Assembly: GCF_900113065.1 (NCBI RefSeq)
Contig: NZ_FOOA01000003.1
Location: 364,330-428,329, forward strand
Reading direction: 5' to 3'
DNA length: 64,000 bases
Source: Aureimonas phyllosphaerae
GTDB taxonomy: Bacteria; Pseudomonadota; Alphaproteobacteria; Rhizobiales; Rhizobiaceae
Part shown: positions 1 to 9,087 of the stretch, piece by piece
Layout: each line of letters begins with the position of its first letter
Position numbering within the stretch: position 1 is the first letter of the stretch
Notes under the pieces: model-generated
Database searches by the model: none
Told to the model about the DNA's origin: nothing
Seen by the model: the letters and a program-made list of their open reading frames with translations, nothing else
Translations under genes and position numbers: made by a program

Positions 1-739
1 GTTCCGCCCCTTCGTCGACGGCGAGCAGGTGTCGCGCATCGACTGGCGCCGCTCCGCGCGCGACGACAACGTCTATCTCCGCGACCGCGAATGGGAGGCG
101 GCGCAGACCGTCTGGCTCTGGGCGGATCCGTCCCCGTCGATGCTCTACCAGAGCGGCGCGGGACTGGTCTCCAAGGAGAGCCGTGCGCTCGTCCTCGTTC
201 TGGCGCTCGCCGAACTCCTGGCGCGCTCGGGCGAGCGGATCGGCTATCCCGACGTGATGGCGCCCGTTTCCGCACGCAACGCCGCCGAACGCATCGCCGC
301 CGCCCTCCAGACCAACCGGCCGGCGGGCGGCTTTCCCGCGACGGCTCGCTTGAAGCGCTTCAGCGAGATCGTGCTGGTCGGCGATTTCCTCGATCCGATC
401 GACGAACTGACCGAGCGGATCGACCTTCTCGCCCGACAGGGCGTGCGCGGCCATATCGTGCAGATCGCCGATCCCGCCGAGGTCGCCTTTCCCTATTCCG
501 GCCGCACCGAATTCCAGGACCCCGAGACCGGTGCCAAGCTCACGGCCGGGCGCGCCGAGGCGCTGCGCGACCTCTACCGCGACGCCTTCGAGGCACGCCG
601 CCAATATTTCGGCGAGCATTGCCGCCGGCTCGGCTGGAGCCACGTCTTCCACGCGACCGACCGTCTGGCGTCCGAACCGCTCGTGGCGGTGCACGGCCAT
701 CTCAGCGGCCAGCCGCAAAGCATGAAGGCGCGCGCCTGA
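1..739 (+). CDS. DUF58 domain-containing protein (C-terminal part)
   Basis: The gene is cut by the left edge; the open frame already runs from base 2. The first visible residues (FRPFVDGEQVSRIDWRRSAR) match the core of DUF58, whose hallmark is an 'IDWR-SAR' stretch followed by a basic/acidic strand. The remaining ~245 residues look like a degenerate von Willebrand A fold, with 'LWADPSPSM' where an active VWA protein has DxSxS. DUF58 proteins usually sit next to a MoxR AAA+ ATPase, which would lie just off the left edge. The TGA stop overlaps the ATG of the next gene by one base (TGATG), so translational coupling is likely. The cellular role of this family is not firmly known. Confidence 0.88.
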   Translation, partial: FRPFVDGEQVSRIDWRRSARDDNVYLRDREWEAAQTVWLWADPSPSMLYQSGAGLVSKESRALVLVLALAELLARSGERIGYPDVMAPVSARNAAERIAAALQTNRPAGGFPATARLKRFSEIVLVGDFLDPIDELTERIDLLARQGVRGHIVQIADPAEVAFPYSGRTEFQDPETGAKLTAGRAEALRDLYRDAFEARRQYFGEHCRRLGWSHVFHATDRLASEPLVAVHGHLSGQPQSMKARA

Positions 740-3597
740 TGGGAGCCCTGTCCTTCGGCGCGCCGCTGGTGCTCGCCGGGCTTCTCGCCCTGCCCGCCAT
801 TTGGTGGCTGCTGCGCCTCACCCCGCCGCGTCCGCAGACCGAAGCCTTCCCGCCGCTGCGCATTCTGGAGCGCGTCCTGCGCCGCGAGGAAACGCCGGCG
901 CGCAGCCCCTGGTGGCTGACCCTTCTGCGGCTGCTGCTGGCGGCGCTGGTCATTCTCGCGCTGGCGGCGCCGATCCTCAACCCGCGCGAAAGCGCGCTGT
1001 CGGGCAACGGCCCCGTGGTCGTGATGCTGGACAACGGCTGGGCGAGCGCGCGCGACTGGGACGACCGGCGCAGCGCGGCCGAAGACCTGATCCGAGAGGC
1101 GGGCGAGGCCGGGCGTCCGGTGTCGCTGGTCCTGACGGCCGAAGACGCCGGAAACGATACGGCCCCGGTGGAGGCCGCGACGGCCCTGGAGCGGCTCGCC
1201 GCCGCCGAGCCGCGCCCGATCGCGTCCGACCGCGCGGCCGCCGCGACGCGCCTCTCCGCCGTGCTCGGGGGCCAGGGAGGCGCCAGCCTCGCCTATCTCA
1301 GCGACGGGCTCGACGGCGGCGGCATGGAGGCGGCGGCCGAGACGCTGCGCGCCCTCTCGCCCTCGCAGGCGATCCTCTACGCCCCGCCGGTCGGCACGCT
1401 CGCGGGCCTCACCCGCGCCGAGAACGCGACGGACGCGCTGGTGGTCGATGCCGTTCGCCCCGAAAGCGAGACGGGCCCCGCGACCTACCAGCTTCGCGCA
1501 CTGGACGCGCAGGAGCGCGAGATCGGCCGCGCGCCCCTCGCCTTCGCCGTCGGCGCGACGACCGCGCAGGCGCGCTTCACCATCCCGGTCGAACTGCGCA
1601 ACGACGTCGCCCGCATCGAGCGCGACGGCATCAACGACGCGGCCTCCGTTCGCCTCGTCGACGACAGCTTCCAGCGTCGCCGCGTGGCCCTCGTGTCCGG
1701 CGAGGCGGCCGACCTCGCGCAGCCGCTCCTGTCGCCGCTCTACTACATCACGAGAGCGCTGGAGCCCTTCGCCGATCTCGTTCGGGCCGGCAGCGCCGAT
1801 CTCGGCACCGCCATTCCCGCGCTCGTCGAGCAGCGCCCGTCGGTCATCGTGCTGGCCGACATCGGCGTCCTGCCGGATGCGGCCACGCAGGCGCTGAATG
1901 GCTTCCTCGAGAACGGCGGCACGCTGGTCCGCTTCGCCGGCCCGCGTCTGGCCGCCTCGACCGCCGAGGATCCGCTCGTGCCCGTGCGCCTGCGCGGCGG
2001 GGAACGCCAGCTCGGCGGTGCCCTGTCCTGGTCCGAGCCGCAACGCGTGGCGCCGATCGCCGATGGCTCTCCGTTCGCCGGCATCACCGTGCCCGCCGAC
2101 GTCACCGTGTCGCGCCAGATTCTCGCCGAACCCTCGGCCGACCTCTCCGACCGGACTTGGGCGAGCCTTGCCGACGGAACGCCGATCGTGACCGCGGCCG
2201 CGCGCGGCGCCGGGACGATCGTCCTGTTCCACACGACGGCCGAGGCGACGTGGTCGAACCTGCCGATCTCCGGCGCCTTCGTCGACATGCTCCGGCGCAT
2301 CGTCTCGCTGTCGCGCGGGGCGGTCGGCACCGACGGCGGGACGGCCGAGACCAGCCTGCCGCCCTACCGCGTGATGGACGGCACCGCGCGCCTCGTGCAG
2401 CCCGGTCCGGATATCCGGCCGCTGGTGCTGGCCGACGGCGCCGCGCCCCTTCCCAGCCTCCAGAACCCGCCCGGCCTCTACGGTACGGCCGAAGGATATC
2501 GCGCCCTGAACCTCCTCGAAACCGACGCCGTGCTGCGCCCCCTTCCCGCGCTCGACCTCGGCGCGCCCATCGTCACGCGCGCCTACGGCACGGCCGGCGC
2601 GACGGACCTGACGCCCTGGCTGTTCGCCGGCGCGGTCGCGCTCTTCGCGCTGGATGCGCTGGCGCTGCTCTGGCTGCATGGTGGCTTCGCGCGTCTGCGC
2701 CGCGGCTTCGGGCGCCGCGCGGCGCCCGCCGCACTTGTGCTCGGCCTGTCGCTCGCCGCGGCCATCGGCACTCAGTCAGAGCGTGCGCACGCGCAGGACA
2801 CCCCCTCCCCCGCCGCCATGGCGACGCAGGGACTGGAAGGGGTCGACGCCGCGCGGGCGATCGAGGCGACTGAAACCACTCACCTCGCCTATGTCGAGAC
2901 CGGGGACGCCGCGACGGACGAGATCTCGCGCCAAGGTCTCGACGGCCTGTCGCAGTTCATCGCCTCCAAGACCGCGCTCGAGCCCGGCGCGCCGATGGCC
3001 GTCGACATCGCGACGGACGAGTTGTCGTTCTACCCGATCCTCTACTGGCCGATCCACGCATCGGCGCCGATGCCGAGCCAGGAGGCGATCAGCCGGGTCG
3101 ACGCCTACATGAAGCAGGGCGGCACGGTGCTCTTCGACGTGGAGGGCGACGCCATGGGCGACCTGTCGGGCCAGACAGTCTCGGCCGGACAGCGGCGACT
3201 GCGCGACATCCTCGCCGACCTCGACATTCCGCCGCTCGAGCCGGTGCCGGCCGACCACGTGCTGACCAAGGCCTTCTACATCATGGACAGCTTTCCCGGC
3301 CGGCACACCGGCTCGGACCTCTGGGTCGAGTCGCTCGTGCGCTCCGCCGACGCCGAGGCGCGACCGGCGAGCGCGGGCGACGGCGTCTCCTCGATCATGA
3401 TCACGTCGAACGATTTCGCCAGCGCCTGGGCGGTCGACGGCAACGGGCTCTTCGTCTTCCCGACCGACAACGCCGATCCGTCGCAGCGCGAATACGCCTA
3501 CCGGGCGGGGGTCAACATCGTGATGTACGTGCTGACCGGCAACTACAAAGCCGACCAGGTGCACGTGCCCGCCCTTCTCGAACGCCTGGGGCAGTGA
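739..3597 (+). CDS. DUF4159 domain membrane protein with N-terminal BatA-like region
   Basis: 952 aa. The N-terminus (MGALSFGAPLVLAGLLALPA) is a membrane segment, and a second follows near residues 60-80; this is the layout of BatA/VWA-type aerotolerance proteins. A VWA-like region follows, but its metal site is degraded ('LDNGWAS' instead of DxSxS). Another membrane segment lies near residues 625-645 and a further hydrophobic stretch near 665-685. The last ~220 residues form the DUF4159 domain ('DELSFYPILYWPI', 'GGTVLFDVEGD'). The start is set by the TGATG overlap with the DUF58 gene; a longer upstream open frame is only a shadow of that gene. It forms one operon with the DUF58 gene and the next gene (gap of 4 bases). 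Function is inferred only from family and context. Confidence 0.87.
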   Translation: MGALSFGAPLVLAGLLALPAIWWLLRLTPPRPQTEAFPPLRILERVLRREETPARSPWWLTLLRLLLAALVILALAAPILNPRESALSGNGPVVVMLDNGWASARDWDDRRSAAEDLIREAGEAGRPVSLVLTAEDAGNDTAPVEAATALERLAAAEPRPIASDRAAAATRLSAVLGGQGGASLAYLSDGLDGGGMEAAAETLRALSPSQAILYAPPVGTLAGLTRAENATDALVVDAVRPESETGPATYQLRALDAQEREIGRAPLAFAVGATTAQARFTIPVELRNDVARIERDGINDAASVRLVDDSFQRRRVALVSGEAADLAQPLLSPLYYITRALEPFADLVRAGSADLGTAIPALVEQRPSVIVLADIGVLPDAATQALNGFLENGGTLVRFAGPRLAASTAEDPLVPVRLRGGERQLGGALSWSEPQRVAPIADGSPFAGITVPADVTVSRQILAEPSADLSDRTWASLADGTPIVTAAARGAGTIVLFHTTAEATWSNLPISGAFVDMLRRIVSLSRGAVGTDGGTAETSLPPYRVMDGTARLVQPGPDIRPLVLADGAAPLPSLQNPPGLYGTAEGYRALNLLETDAVLRPLPALDLGAPIVTRAYGTAGATDLTPWLFAGAVALFALDALALLWLHGGFARLRRGFGRRAAPAALVLGLSLAAAIGTQSERAHAQDTPSPAAMATQGLEGVDAARAIEATETTHLAYVETGDAATDEISRQGLDGLSQFIASKTALEPGAPMAVDIATDELSFYPILYWPIHASAPMPSQEAISRVDAYMKQGGTVLFDVEGDAMGDLSGQTVSAGQRRLRDILADLDIPPLEPVPADHVLTKAFYIMDSFPGRHTGSDLWVESLVRSADAEARPASAGDGVSSIMITSNDFASAWAVDGNGLFVFPTDNADPSQREYAYRAGVNIVMYVLTGNYKADQVHVPALLERLGQ

Positions 3598-3601
3598 CGC
3601 C

Positions 3602-5677
3602 ATGACCTGGTCGATCGACGTCTCGCCCTTCTTCTCCTGGACCGTGATCGCGATCCTCGCCGTCCCGGCGGTGCTTCTCGCGCTGGCGCTGCTTGCGGCG
3701 CGCATGCGCGGCGCCGTGGTGCGCAGTCTCGCGTTGGTCGCCCTGGTGCTGGCGCTTCTCAACCCCGTGGTGCTGCGTGAGGAGCGCGACCCGCTGAAGA
3801 GCGTCGTCGCCGTGGTCGTCGACCGCAGCCAGAGCCAGACGATCGGTGAGCGCACAGCCCAGACCGATGCGGCGGTGGAAGAGATCCGCCGCAACCTCGC
3901 CGCCTTCCCGCAGTTCGAGGTGCGCACGATCGAGGCCCGCTCGGCTGGCGAGGGCGACGCGACGACGGCGCTCTTCGGGGCGCTGCGTGACGGCCTTCGC
4001 GACGTCTCGCCCGCCCGGGTCGGCGGCGCGATCATGGTGACCGACGGGCAGGTCCACGACATCCCCGAGAACGCCGCGGCACTCGGCTTCGACGCGCCGG
4101 TTCACGCGCTCGTCACCGGCCGGCCGAACGAGTTCGACCGCCGCCTCGACCTCGTGACATCGCCGCGGTTCGCGCTGGTCGACCAGCCCCAGACGCTAAC
4201 CTTCCGGGTCGTGGAGGAAGGCGAAGGCGCGTCGACCAATCCGGTCGAGGTGCAGGTCTTCCTGAACGGCGACCTCGTCGAGCGGCGCAACGCCGTTCCG
4301 GGGCAGGACACGAACGTCCAGATCACCCTGCCGCGCGCCGGCAAGAACATCGTGGAACTCTCGGCGGCGCGCGAGGCCCGCGAGATCACGCCGGTCAACA
4401 ACCGCGCCATCGCGGTGATCGACGGCATCCGCGAGAATCTGCGCGTCCTCCTCGTCTCCGGCGAGCCGCACGCCGGCGAGCGGACGTGGCGCAACCTCCT
4501 GAAGTCGGACGCGGCGGTCGACCTCGTCCATTTCACGATCCTGCGCCCGCCGGAGAAGCAGGACGGCACGCCGATCAACGAATTGTCGCTGATCGCCTTT
4601 CCGACGCGCGAGCTCTTCGTCGAGAAGATCGAGGACTTCGACCTCATCATCTTCGACCGCTACCAGCGGCGCGGCGTGCTGCCGACGCTCTACTACGACT
4701 ATATCGCCCAGTACGTGCAGAACGGCGGCGCGATGCTGATTGCCTCGGGGCCGGAATATGCGGGGCCCGATTCCGTCGCCAACTCGCCGCTGAGCGCGAT
4801 CCTCCCGGCGCTGCCGACCGGCGAGGTCGACCAGCGCGCCTTCCGCCCCGTCCTGTCGGAGCTGGGGCGCAAGCACCCTGTGACGCGCGACCTGCCGGGC
4901 GCCGGCGCGACACCGCCGGACTGGAGCCCATGGTTCCGTTCGATCGACGTCGGCGAGACGCGCGGCGAAACGGTGATGACCGGCCCGGACGGCAAGCCGC
5001 TCCTCGTCCTCGACCGCGCCGACGAGGGTCGCGTCGCGCTTCTCCTGTCCGATCAGGGCTGGTTGTGGTCGCGCGGCTTCGAGGGCGGGGGCCCGCATGT
5101 GCCGCTGTTCCGCCGTCTCGCCCATTGGCTGATGAAGGAGCCGCAGCTCGAGGAGGAATCCCTCGACGCCGAGGCACTCGGCACCGACCTGACGGTGACG
5201 CGCCATACGATCGGCGACGATCCGGGGCCGGCGACGGTCGTTACGCCGTCCGGCCGCGCGCTGCAGTTGCCGCTGACGCAAGGCGCGGCCGGCGAGTGGC
5301 GGGGCACGCTGAACGCCGACGAGCTCGGCCTCTATCAGGTGGCCAACGGCGATCTTAGGGCGCTTGCCAATGTCGGGCCGGTGAACCCGCGCGAATATCG
5401 CGAGGCCATCTCGACCACGCAGAAGCTGCAGCCGATCGCCGATGCGACGCGCGGCTCGACGCGTCGTCTGGCGGAAGCCACCGGCGACGTCTCGGTGCCG
5501 CGCATCGTGCCGGTGTCGGGCCGGGCGGACGCGGACGGGCGCGACTGGATCGGCCTGAAGACCACGGAGGAAAGCGTCCTGCGTGGCGTCGACCGGACGC
5601 CGCTCTTCGGGGGCTTCCTCGGCCTTGCCGTCCTGCTTCTCGCGCTCTCCGCCACCTGGTATCGCGAGGGGCGCTGA
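3602..5677 (+). CDS. VWA-like membrane protein of the MoxR-associated operon
   Basis: 691 aa. Two N-terminal membrane segments (about residues 12-35 and 40-60) are followed by a VWA-like domain. Its metal-ion site looks partly intact, with 'DRSQS' matching DxSxS and 'TDGQ' for the later acidic residue. The central part has 'LLVSGEPHAGERTWRNLL' and 'GGAMLIASGPEYAG', which resemble the glutamine-amidotransferase-like fold common in these large membrane proteins. A final membrane helix lies at the C-terminus ('LGLAVLLLALSATWY'). It is the last gene of the DUF58-DUF4159 unit. Such proteins are thought to act with a MoxR ATPase in envelope processes, but no activity can be read from the sequence. 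Confidence 0.82.
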   Translation: MTWSIDVSPFFSWTVIAILAVPAVLLALALLAARMRGAVVRSLALVALVLALLNPVVLREERDPLKSVVAVVVDRSQSQTIGERTAQTDAAVEEIRRNLAAFPQFEVRTIEARSAGEGDATTALFGALRDGLRDVSPARVGGAIMVTDGQVHDIPENAAALGFDAPVHALVTGRPNEFDRRLDLVTSPRFALVDQPQTLTFRVVEEGEGASTNPVEVQVFLNGDLVERRNAVPGQDTNVQITLPRAGKNIVELSAAREAREITPVNNRAIAVIDGIRENLRVLLVSGEPHAGERTWRNLLKSDAAVDLVHFTILRPPEKQDGTPINELSLIAFPTRELFVEKIEDFDLIIFDRYQRRGVLPTLYYDYIAQYVQNGGAMLIASGPEYAGPDSVANSPLSAILPALPTGEVDQRAFRPVLSELGRKHPVTRDLPGAGATPPDWSPWFRSIDVGETRGETVMTGPDGKPLLVLDRADEGRVALLLSDQGWLWSRGFEGGGPHVPLFRRLAHWLMKEPQLEEESLDAEALGTDLTVTRHTIGDDPGPATVVTPSGRALQLPLTQGAAGEWRGTLNADELGLYQVANGDLRALANVGPVNPREYREAISTTQKLQPIADATRGSTRRLAEATGDVSVPRIVPVSGRADADGRDWIGLKTTEESVLRGVDRTPLFGGFLGLAVLLLALSATWYREGR

Positions 5678-5826
5678 GCCGCCGACGTTCGCGGACGGTT
5701 TCCTTCTCCGCTGGGGTTTTTGATCGGCACGCGACACCCTATCTCGCAGGTGCAGCATGAGGCTGGACGCCGCGTCCCCTCGTGCGGCAATGATCAACGG
5801 GAGGAGAGGATGGAAGGCGTAGGACC

Positions 5827-6843
5827 ATGGCCCGCATCTGTCTCGCCCTGCAGGGCGGCGGCGCGCACGGCGCATTCACCTGGGGCGTCCTCGACCGTCT
5901 CCTCGATGACGACACGATCGAGATCGCGGCCGTCAGCGGCACCAGCGCCGGCGCCCTGAACGCGGCGAGCCTGTCGGCGGGCCTCGCCGGCGGCGGCCGG
6001 AGAGGCGCGCGCGAGGCGTTGCACCGCTTGTGGGAGACGGTCTCGGCTCGCTCCCCCCTCGGTGCGGTCGAAAGCAGCTTCCCGTTCTTTCCGTTTCCGC
6101 GCTCCATGGTGCACAACGCGATCGAGCAGGTGCGCTCGCTCACCCAGTTCGTCTCGCCCTACAGCGCGGGGCGACCGGGCGGCAATCCGTTGCGCGTCGT
6201 CGTCGAGGAGGCGATCGACCTCGACCTTCTCCAGCGCCAGACGCTTGTTTCGACCTTCGTCTCGGCCACCGATGTGGAAGCCGGGAGCGTGCGCGTCTTC
6301 ACCGGGACCGAACTCACAGCCGATGCCCTCCTCGCCTCGGCCTGCCTTCCGGACGTCTTCCGCGCGGTCGAGATCGACGGCCGGCACTACTGGGACGGCG
6401 GCTATCTCGGCAACCCGGTCCTGACGCCCCTGTTCACGCAGGACCACGGGACGTCGGACCTCCTGATCGTGCAGGTGACGCCCTTCGTGCGGCCGGGCGT
6501 GCCCGATACGGCGGACGAGATCATCGCCCGCGTCAACGAGATCACCTTCAACACATCTCTCATGCGCGACCTGCGCATGCTGACCGAGATGAAGCGTCTC
6601 GTGCGCGACGAGGATCTCGAGAACCCGGTGCTGCGCCAGATCGCTGCCCTCCGGCTCCACATGATCTCGGCCGGCGAGGAACTGACGCAGCGCGGCGCCG
6701 TCGGGAAGCTCGATACCCGCTGGTCGGAACTCCTGGAACTGCGCGACCTCGGGCGGCGAGCGACCGACCTCTGGCTGGAACGCCATCGCGCCGATATCGG
6801 CAACCGGACCTCGCTGCCGACCGAAGTGGAAGCTCTGGTCTAG
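5827..6843 (+). CDS. patatin-like phospholipase
   Basis: 338 aa. All catalytic elements of the patatin fold are present: the glycine-rich oxyanion loop 'QGGGAHGAF' at residues 9-17, the nucleophile elbow GTSAG with Ser40, and the catalytic Asp190 in 'WDGGY'. These enzymes hydrolyse acyl esters of phospholipids or other lipids with a Ser-Asp dyad. No signal peptide is visible, so it is probably cytoplasmic or membrane-peripheral. A purine-rich GGAGGAGAGG lies about 17-26 bases upstream of the ATG. The TAG stop overlaps the stop of the convergent acetyltransferase gene (shared CTAG). Substrate unknown. Confidence 0.9.
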   Translation: MARICLALQGGGAHGAFTWGVLDRLLDDDTIEIAAVSGTSAGALNAASLSAGLAGGGRRGAREALHRLWETVSARSPLGAVESSFPFFPFPRSMVHNAIEQVRSLTQFVSPYSAGRPGGNPLRVVVEEAIDLDLLQRQTLVSTFVSATDVEAGSVRVFTGTELTADALLASACLPDVFRAVEIDGRHYWDGGYLGNPVLTPLFTQDHGTSDLLIVQVTPFVRPGVPDTADEIIARVNEITFNTSLMRDLRMLTEMKRLVRDEDLENPVLRQIAALRLHMISAGEELTQRGAVGKLDTRWSELLELRDLGRRATDLWLERHRADIGNRTSLPTEVEALV

Positions 6844-7352
6844 CGGCGCGGTTCCACCCGTCCCGCGACGCCGTCCCAGGCACCCGGCACGAGGTCGAGC
6901 CCCAGAATGCGCGCCTCGTCGACCGGGCCGGGCATCGTGACGGAGCCGATGGGCAGCGGCCTGTAGCCGAGCGGCATGTAGTAGGCCCGGTCGCCAACGA
7001 GGAAGATCGCCCGCTCGCCGGCAAGTCCTGCGGTTTCCGCGGCCATCGCGAGCAGCGTCCGGCCGATGCCGCGCTTCTTGAAGCGCGGGCGCACGGCCAG
7101 CGGCCCAAGCATTACGACGGGAACGTCGCCGATCGAAACGCGCGACTGACGCACCGAGCCGACGATCTCCGAGCCGAGGATCGCGACGAGCGACAGGGCG
7201 GGATCGTGCGGCGAGCGCTCGCGCACGCGCTCGGCCGCTCGCGTGAAGCGGCCGGGACCGAAAGCCTCGGCGGCGATGTCTTCGATGGTGTCGGCGTGCT
7301 CGGCTTGTTCCGCGCAGAAGCGCAGGTCGAGTTCCTGGACGAGGGACAGCAT
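6840..7352 (-). CDS. GNAT family N-acetyltransferase (YhbS-like)
   Basis: 170 aa from the preferred start MLSLVQELDLR; a start nine codons upstream (7379) is possible but adds an unconserved tail. The acetyl-CoA binding motif A is visible as 'LGPLAVRPRFKKRGIGRTLL' (V-x-P-x-[KR]-[KR]-x-G-[IV]-G). The 'GDRAYYMPLGYRPLP' stretch after it is typical of the YhbS/COG3153 branch. The acceptor is unknown. The gene is convergent with the patatin gene and shares its stop region. Confidence 0.88.
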   Translation of the reverse strand: MLSLVQELDLRFCAEQAEHADTIEDIAAEAFGPGRFTRAAERVRERSPHDPALSLVAILGSEIVGSVRQSRVSIGDVPVVMLGPLAVRPRFKKRGIGRTLLAMAAETAGLAGERAIFLVGDRAYYMPLGYRPLPIGSVTMPGPVDEARILGLDLVPGAWDGVAGRVEPRR

Positions 7353-7589
7353 GGTCGGGTCCTGACGGTGGAGACGCACTCGCTCCGCCCCGCCGGACCT
7401 CGCAATCGGATCAGGCGCCGGCGGCGTGGATCGTGGCGGCTGGTGCCGCCTCCTGGCGTCGTCGTCGCAGCATGGGAAACCCGTTGCTTCAGGCCTGCCT
7501 ATCGGCCAGTCCGCTCCATATCACCGCATATGTGCCGCGTCGAGGGCGAAGCAATTCCCCGCGCGCGGCTTTTGCGATGGGTGATGCAG

Positions 7590-8576
7590 ATGGGCCTTCT
7601 GGTCGACGGCAAGTGGCAGGACAAGTGGTACGACACCAAGTCGTCGGGCGGCAGCTTCCAGCGCACCAAGACGGCGTTCCGCCGCTGGGTGACGCCGAAC
7701 GGCGAGCCGGGTCCCGATGGTCAGGATGCGGTGCCGGCCGAGGCCGGGCGCTACCACCTCTACGTCTCGCTCGCCTGCCCCTGGGCGCACCGGACGCTGA
7801 TCCTGCGCAAGCTCAAGAAACTGGAGGACGTCGTCTCCCTCTCGGTGGTCGACTGGTTCATGGGATCGGAAGGTTGGACCTTCTCGGATCGCCAGGGCTG
7901 CATCCCCGACGGCGTTAACGGGGCGGAGCGCCTCTACGAGGTGTACCTGAAGGCCGATCCGAACTTCACCGGCCGCGTCACCGTCCCGGTCCTCTGGGAC
8001 AAGAAGGACGGGACCATCGTCAACAACGAGTCGGCCGAGATCCTGCGCATCTTCAACTCGTCCTTCGACGCGTTCGGCGACGCATCGGTGGATTTCTGCC
8101 CGGCCGACCTCCGGTCCGCGATCGATGCGACCAACGAGGAGGTCTACGAGGCGGTCAACAACGGCGTCTACAAGTGCGGCTTCGCGACGACGCAGGAGGC
8201 CTACGAGAAGCCCTTCCACGTCCTGTTCGACACGCTCGACCGGCTGGAGGACCGCCTGTCGCGCCAGCGCTACCTCGCGGGCGACCGGATCACCGAGGCG
8301 GACTGGCGCCTGTTCACGACGCTGATCCGCTTCGACCCGGTCTATGTCGGGCACTTCAAGTGCAACAAGCGCCGGATCGCCGACTACCCCAACCTCCAAG
8401 GCTACATGTTGGAACTCTACCAGTGGCCGGGCGTGCGCGAGACGGTGGATTTCCACCACATCAAGCATCACTACTACGAGAGCCACGACATGATTAACCC
8501 GACGCGGATCGTGCCGCTCGGCCCCGAGCTCGATCTCGACCGACCGCACGGGCGCGAGCGGCTGGCCGCCGCCTGA
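7590..8576 (+). CDS. yqjG: glutathionyl-hydroquinone reductase
   Basis: 328 aa, the usual length of the Xi-class glutathione transferases (YqjG/PcpF/ECM4). They reduce glutathionyl-hydroquinones to hydroquinones using glutathione. The catalytic cysteine is Cys63 in 'SLACPWAHRT', and the conserved opening 'MGLLVDGKW..KWYDTK' fixes the start. In-frame GTG (7581) and ATG (7584) codons lie just upstream, so the start could be 2-3 codons longer. C-terminal helices with 'YLAGDRITEADWRLFTTLIRFD' are the GST C-domain. It is convergent with the NUDIX gene, with one base between stops. Confidence 0.93.
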   Translation: MGLLVDGKWQDKWYDTKSSGGSFQRTKTAFRRWVTPNGEPGPDGQDAVPAEAGRYHLYVSLACPWAHRTLILRKLKKLEDVVSLSVVDWFMGSEGWTFSDRQGCIPDGVNGAERLYEVYLKADPNFTGRVTVPVLWDKKDGTIVNNESAEILRIFNSSFDAFGDASVDFCPADLRSAIDATNEEVYEAVNNGVYKCGFATTQEAYEKPFHVLFDTLDRLEDRLSRQRYLAGDRITEADWRLFTTLIRFDPVYVGHFKCNKRRIADYPNLQGYMLELYQWPGVRETVDFHHIKHHYYESHDMINPTRIVPLGPELDLDRPHGRERLAAA

Positions 8577-8577
8577 G

Positions 8578-9042
8578 CTACCAGTCCTCGGCCGGCGGCT
8601 CGCCGCCGAGCGCCTCGGCGAGGCGTCGGCGCGTGGCCGGCGTCGTGCCCTCGGGCAGGGCGTCCAGCGCGAAGAAGCCGCTCTCGGCGATCTCCCAGTC
8701 GGCCTTGCGCGGTTCGGTCTGCCGAACACGGTCGCACCGGTAGACCAGCACATGATCGCGCCCCTCGTGGCGGTTGTAGTGGACCGAGACGAGGACAGGC
8801 GTCACCTCGCAGACGAGGTTGCCCTCCTCGCGGGCCTCGCGCACCACGGCCTCGATCGCCGTCTCGCCCGGGTCCACCGCACCGCCCGGCATATACCAGC
8901 CCTCGCGGTAGCCGTGGCGCACGAGGAACACGCGGCCGTCCGCATCGAGAGCCACGATGCGAGCGCCGAGCGTCATCGACCGCGTGGCGAGCCCCCAGAG
9001 GCGCAGCACGCGGGCGAGCGGCCGGGAAAGCCAGGGCGTCAT
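8578..9042 (-). CDS. NUDIX hydrolase
   Basis: 154 aa. The NUDIX box is visible as G-A-V-D-P-G-E, seven residues, then REAREEGNL. It matches Gx5Ex7REUxEExGU except that the last Gly is Asn. The Glu residues that bind Mg2+ are present. Such enzymes hydrolyse nucleoside diphosphates linked to another moiety; the substrate cannot be told from sequence. A short hydrophobic/basic N-terminus ('MTPWLSRPLARVLRLWG') precedes the domain. The start lies 45 bases from the divergent metallophosphoesterase start. Confidence 0.9.
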   Translation of the reverse strand: MTPWLSRPLARVLRLWGLATRSMTLGARIVALDADGRVFLVRHGYREGWYMPGGAVDPGETAIEAVVREAREEGNLVCEVTPVLVSVHYNRHEGRDHVLVYRCDRVRQTEPRKADWEIAESGFFALDALPEGTTPATRRRLAEALGGEPPAEDW

Positions 9043-9087
9043 CGCCGTCCCCTTCCCATCGCGCCCGGTCCGGCTAGTTCACCGCCC

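Noticed and set aside
574..2679. A 701-codon open frame antisense to the DUF58 and DUF4159 genes
   Set aside because: A high-GC shadow: it is Arg/Gly-rich, has no domain, and overlaps genes with clear family matches.
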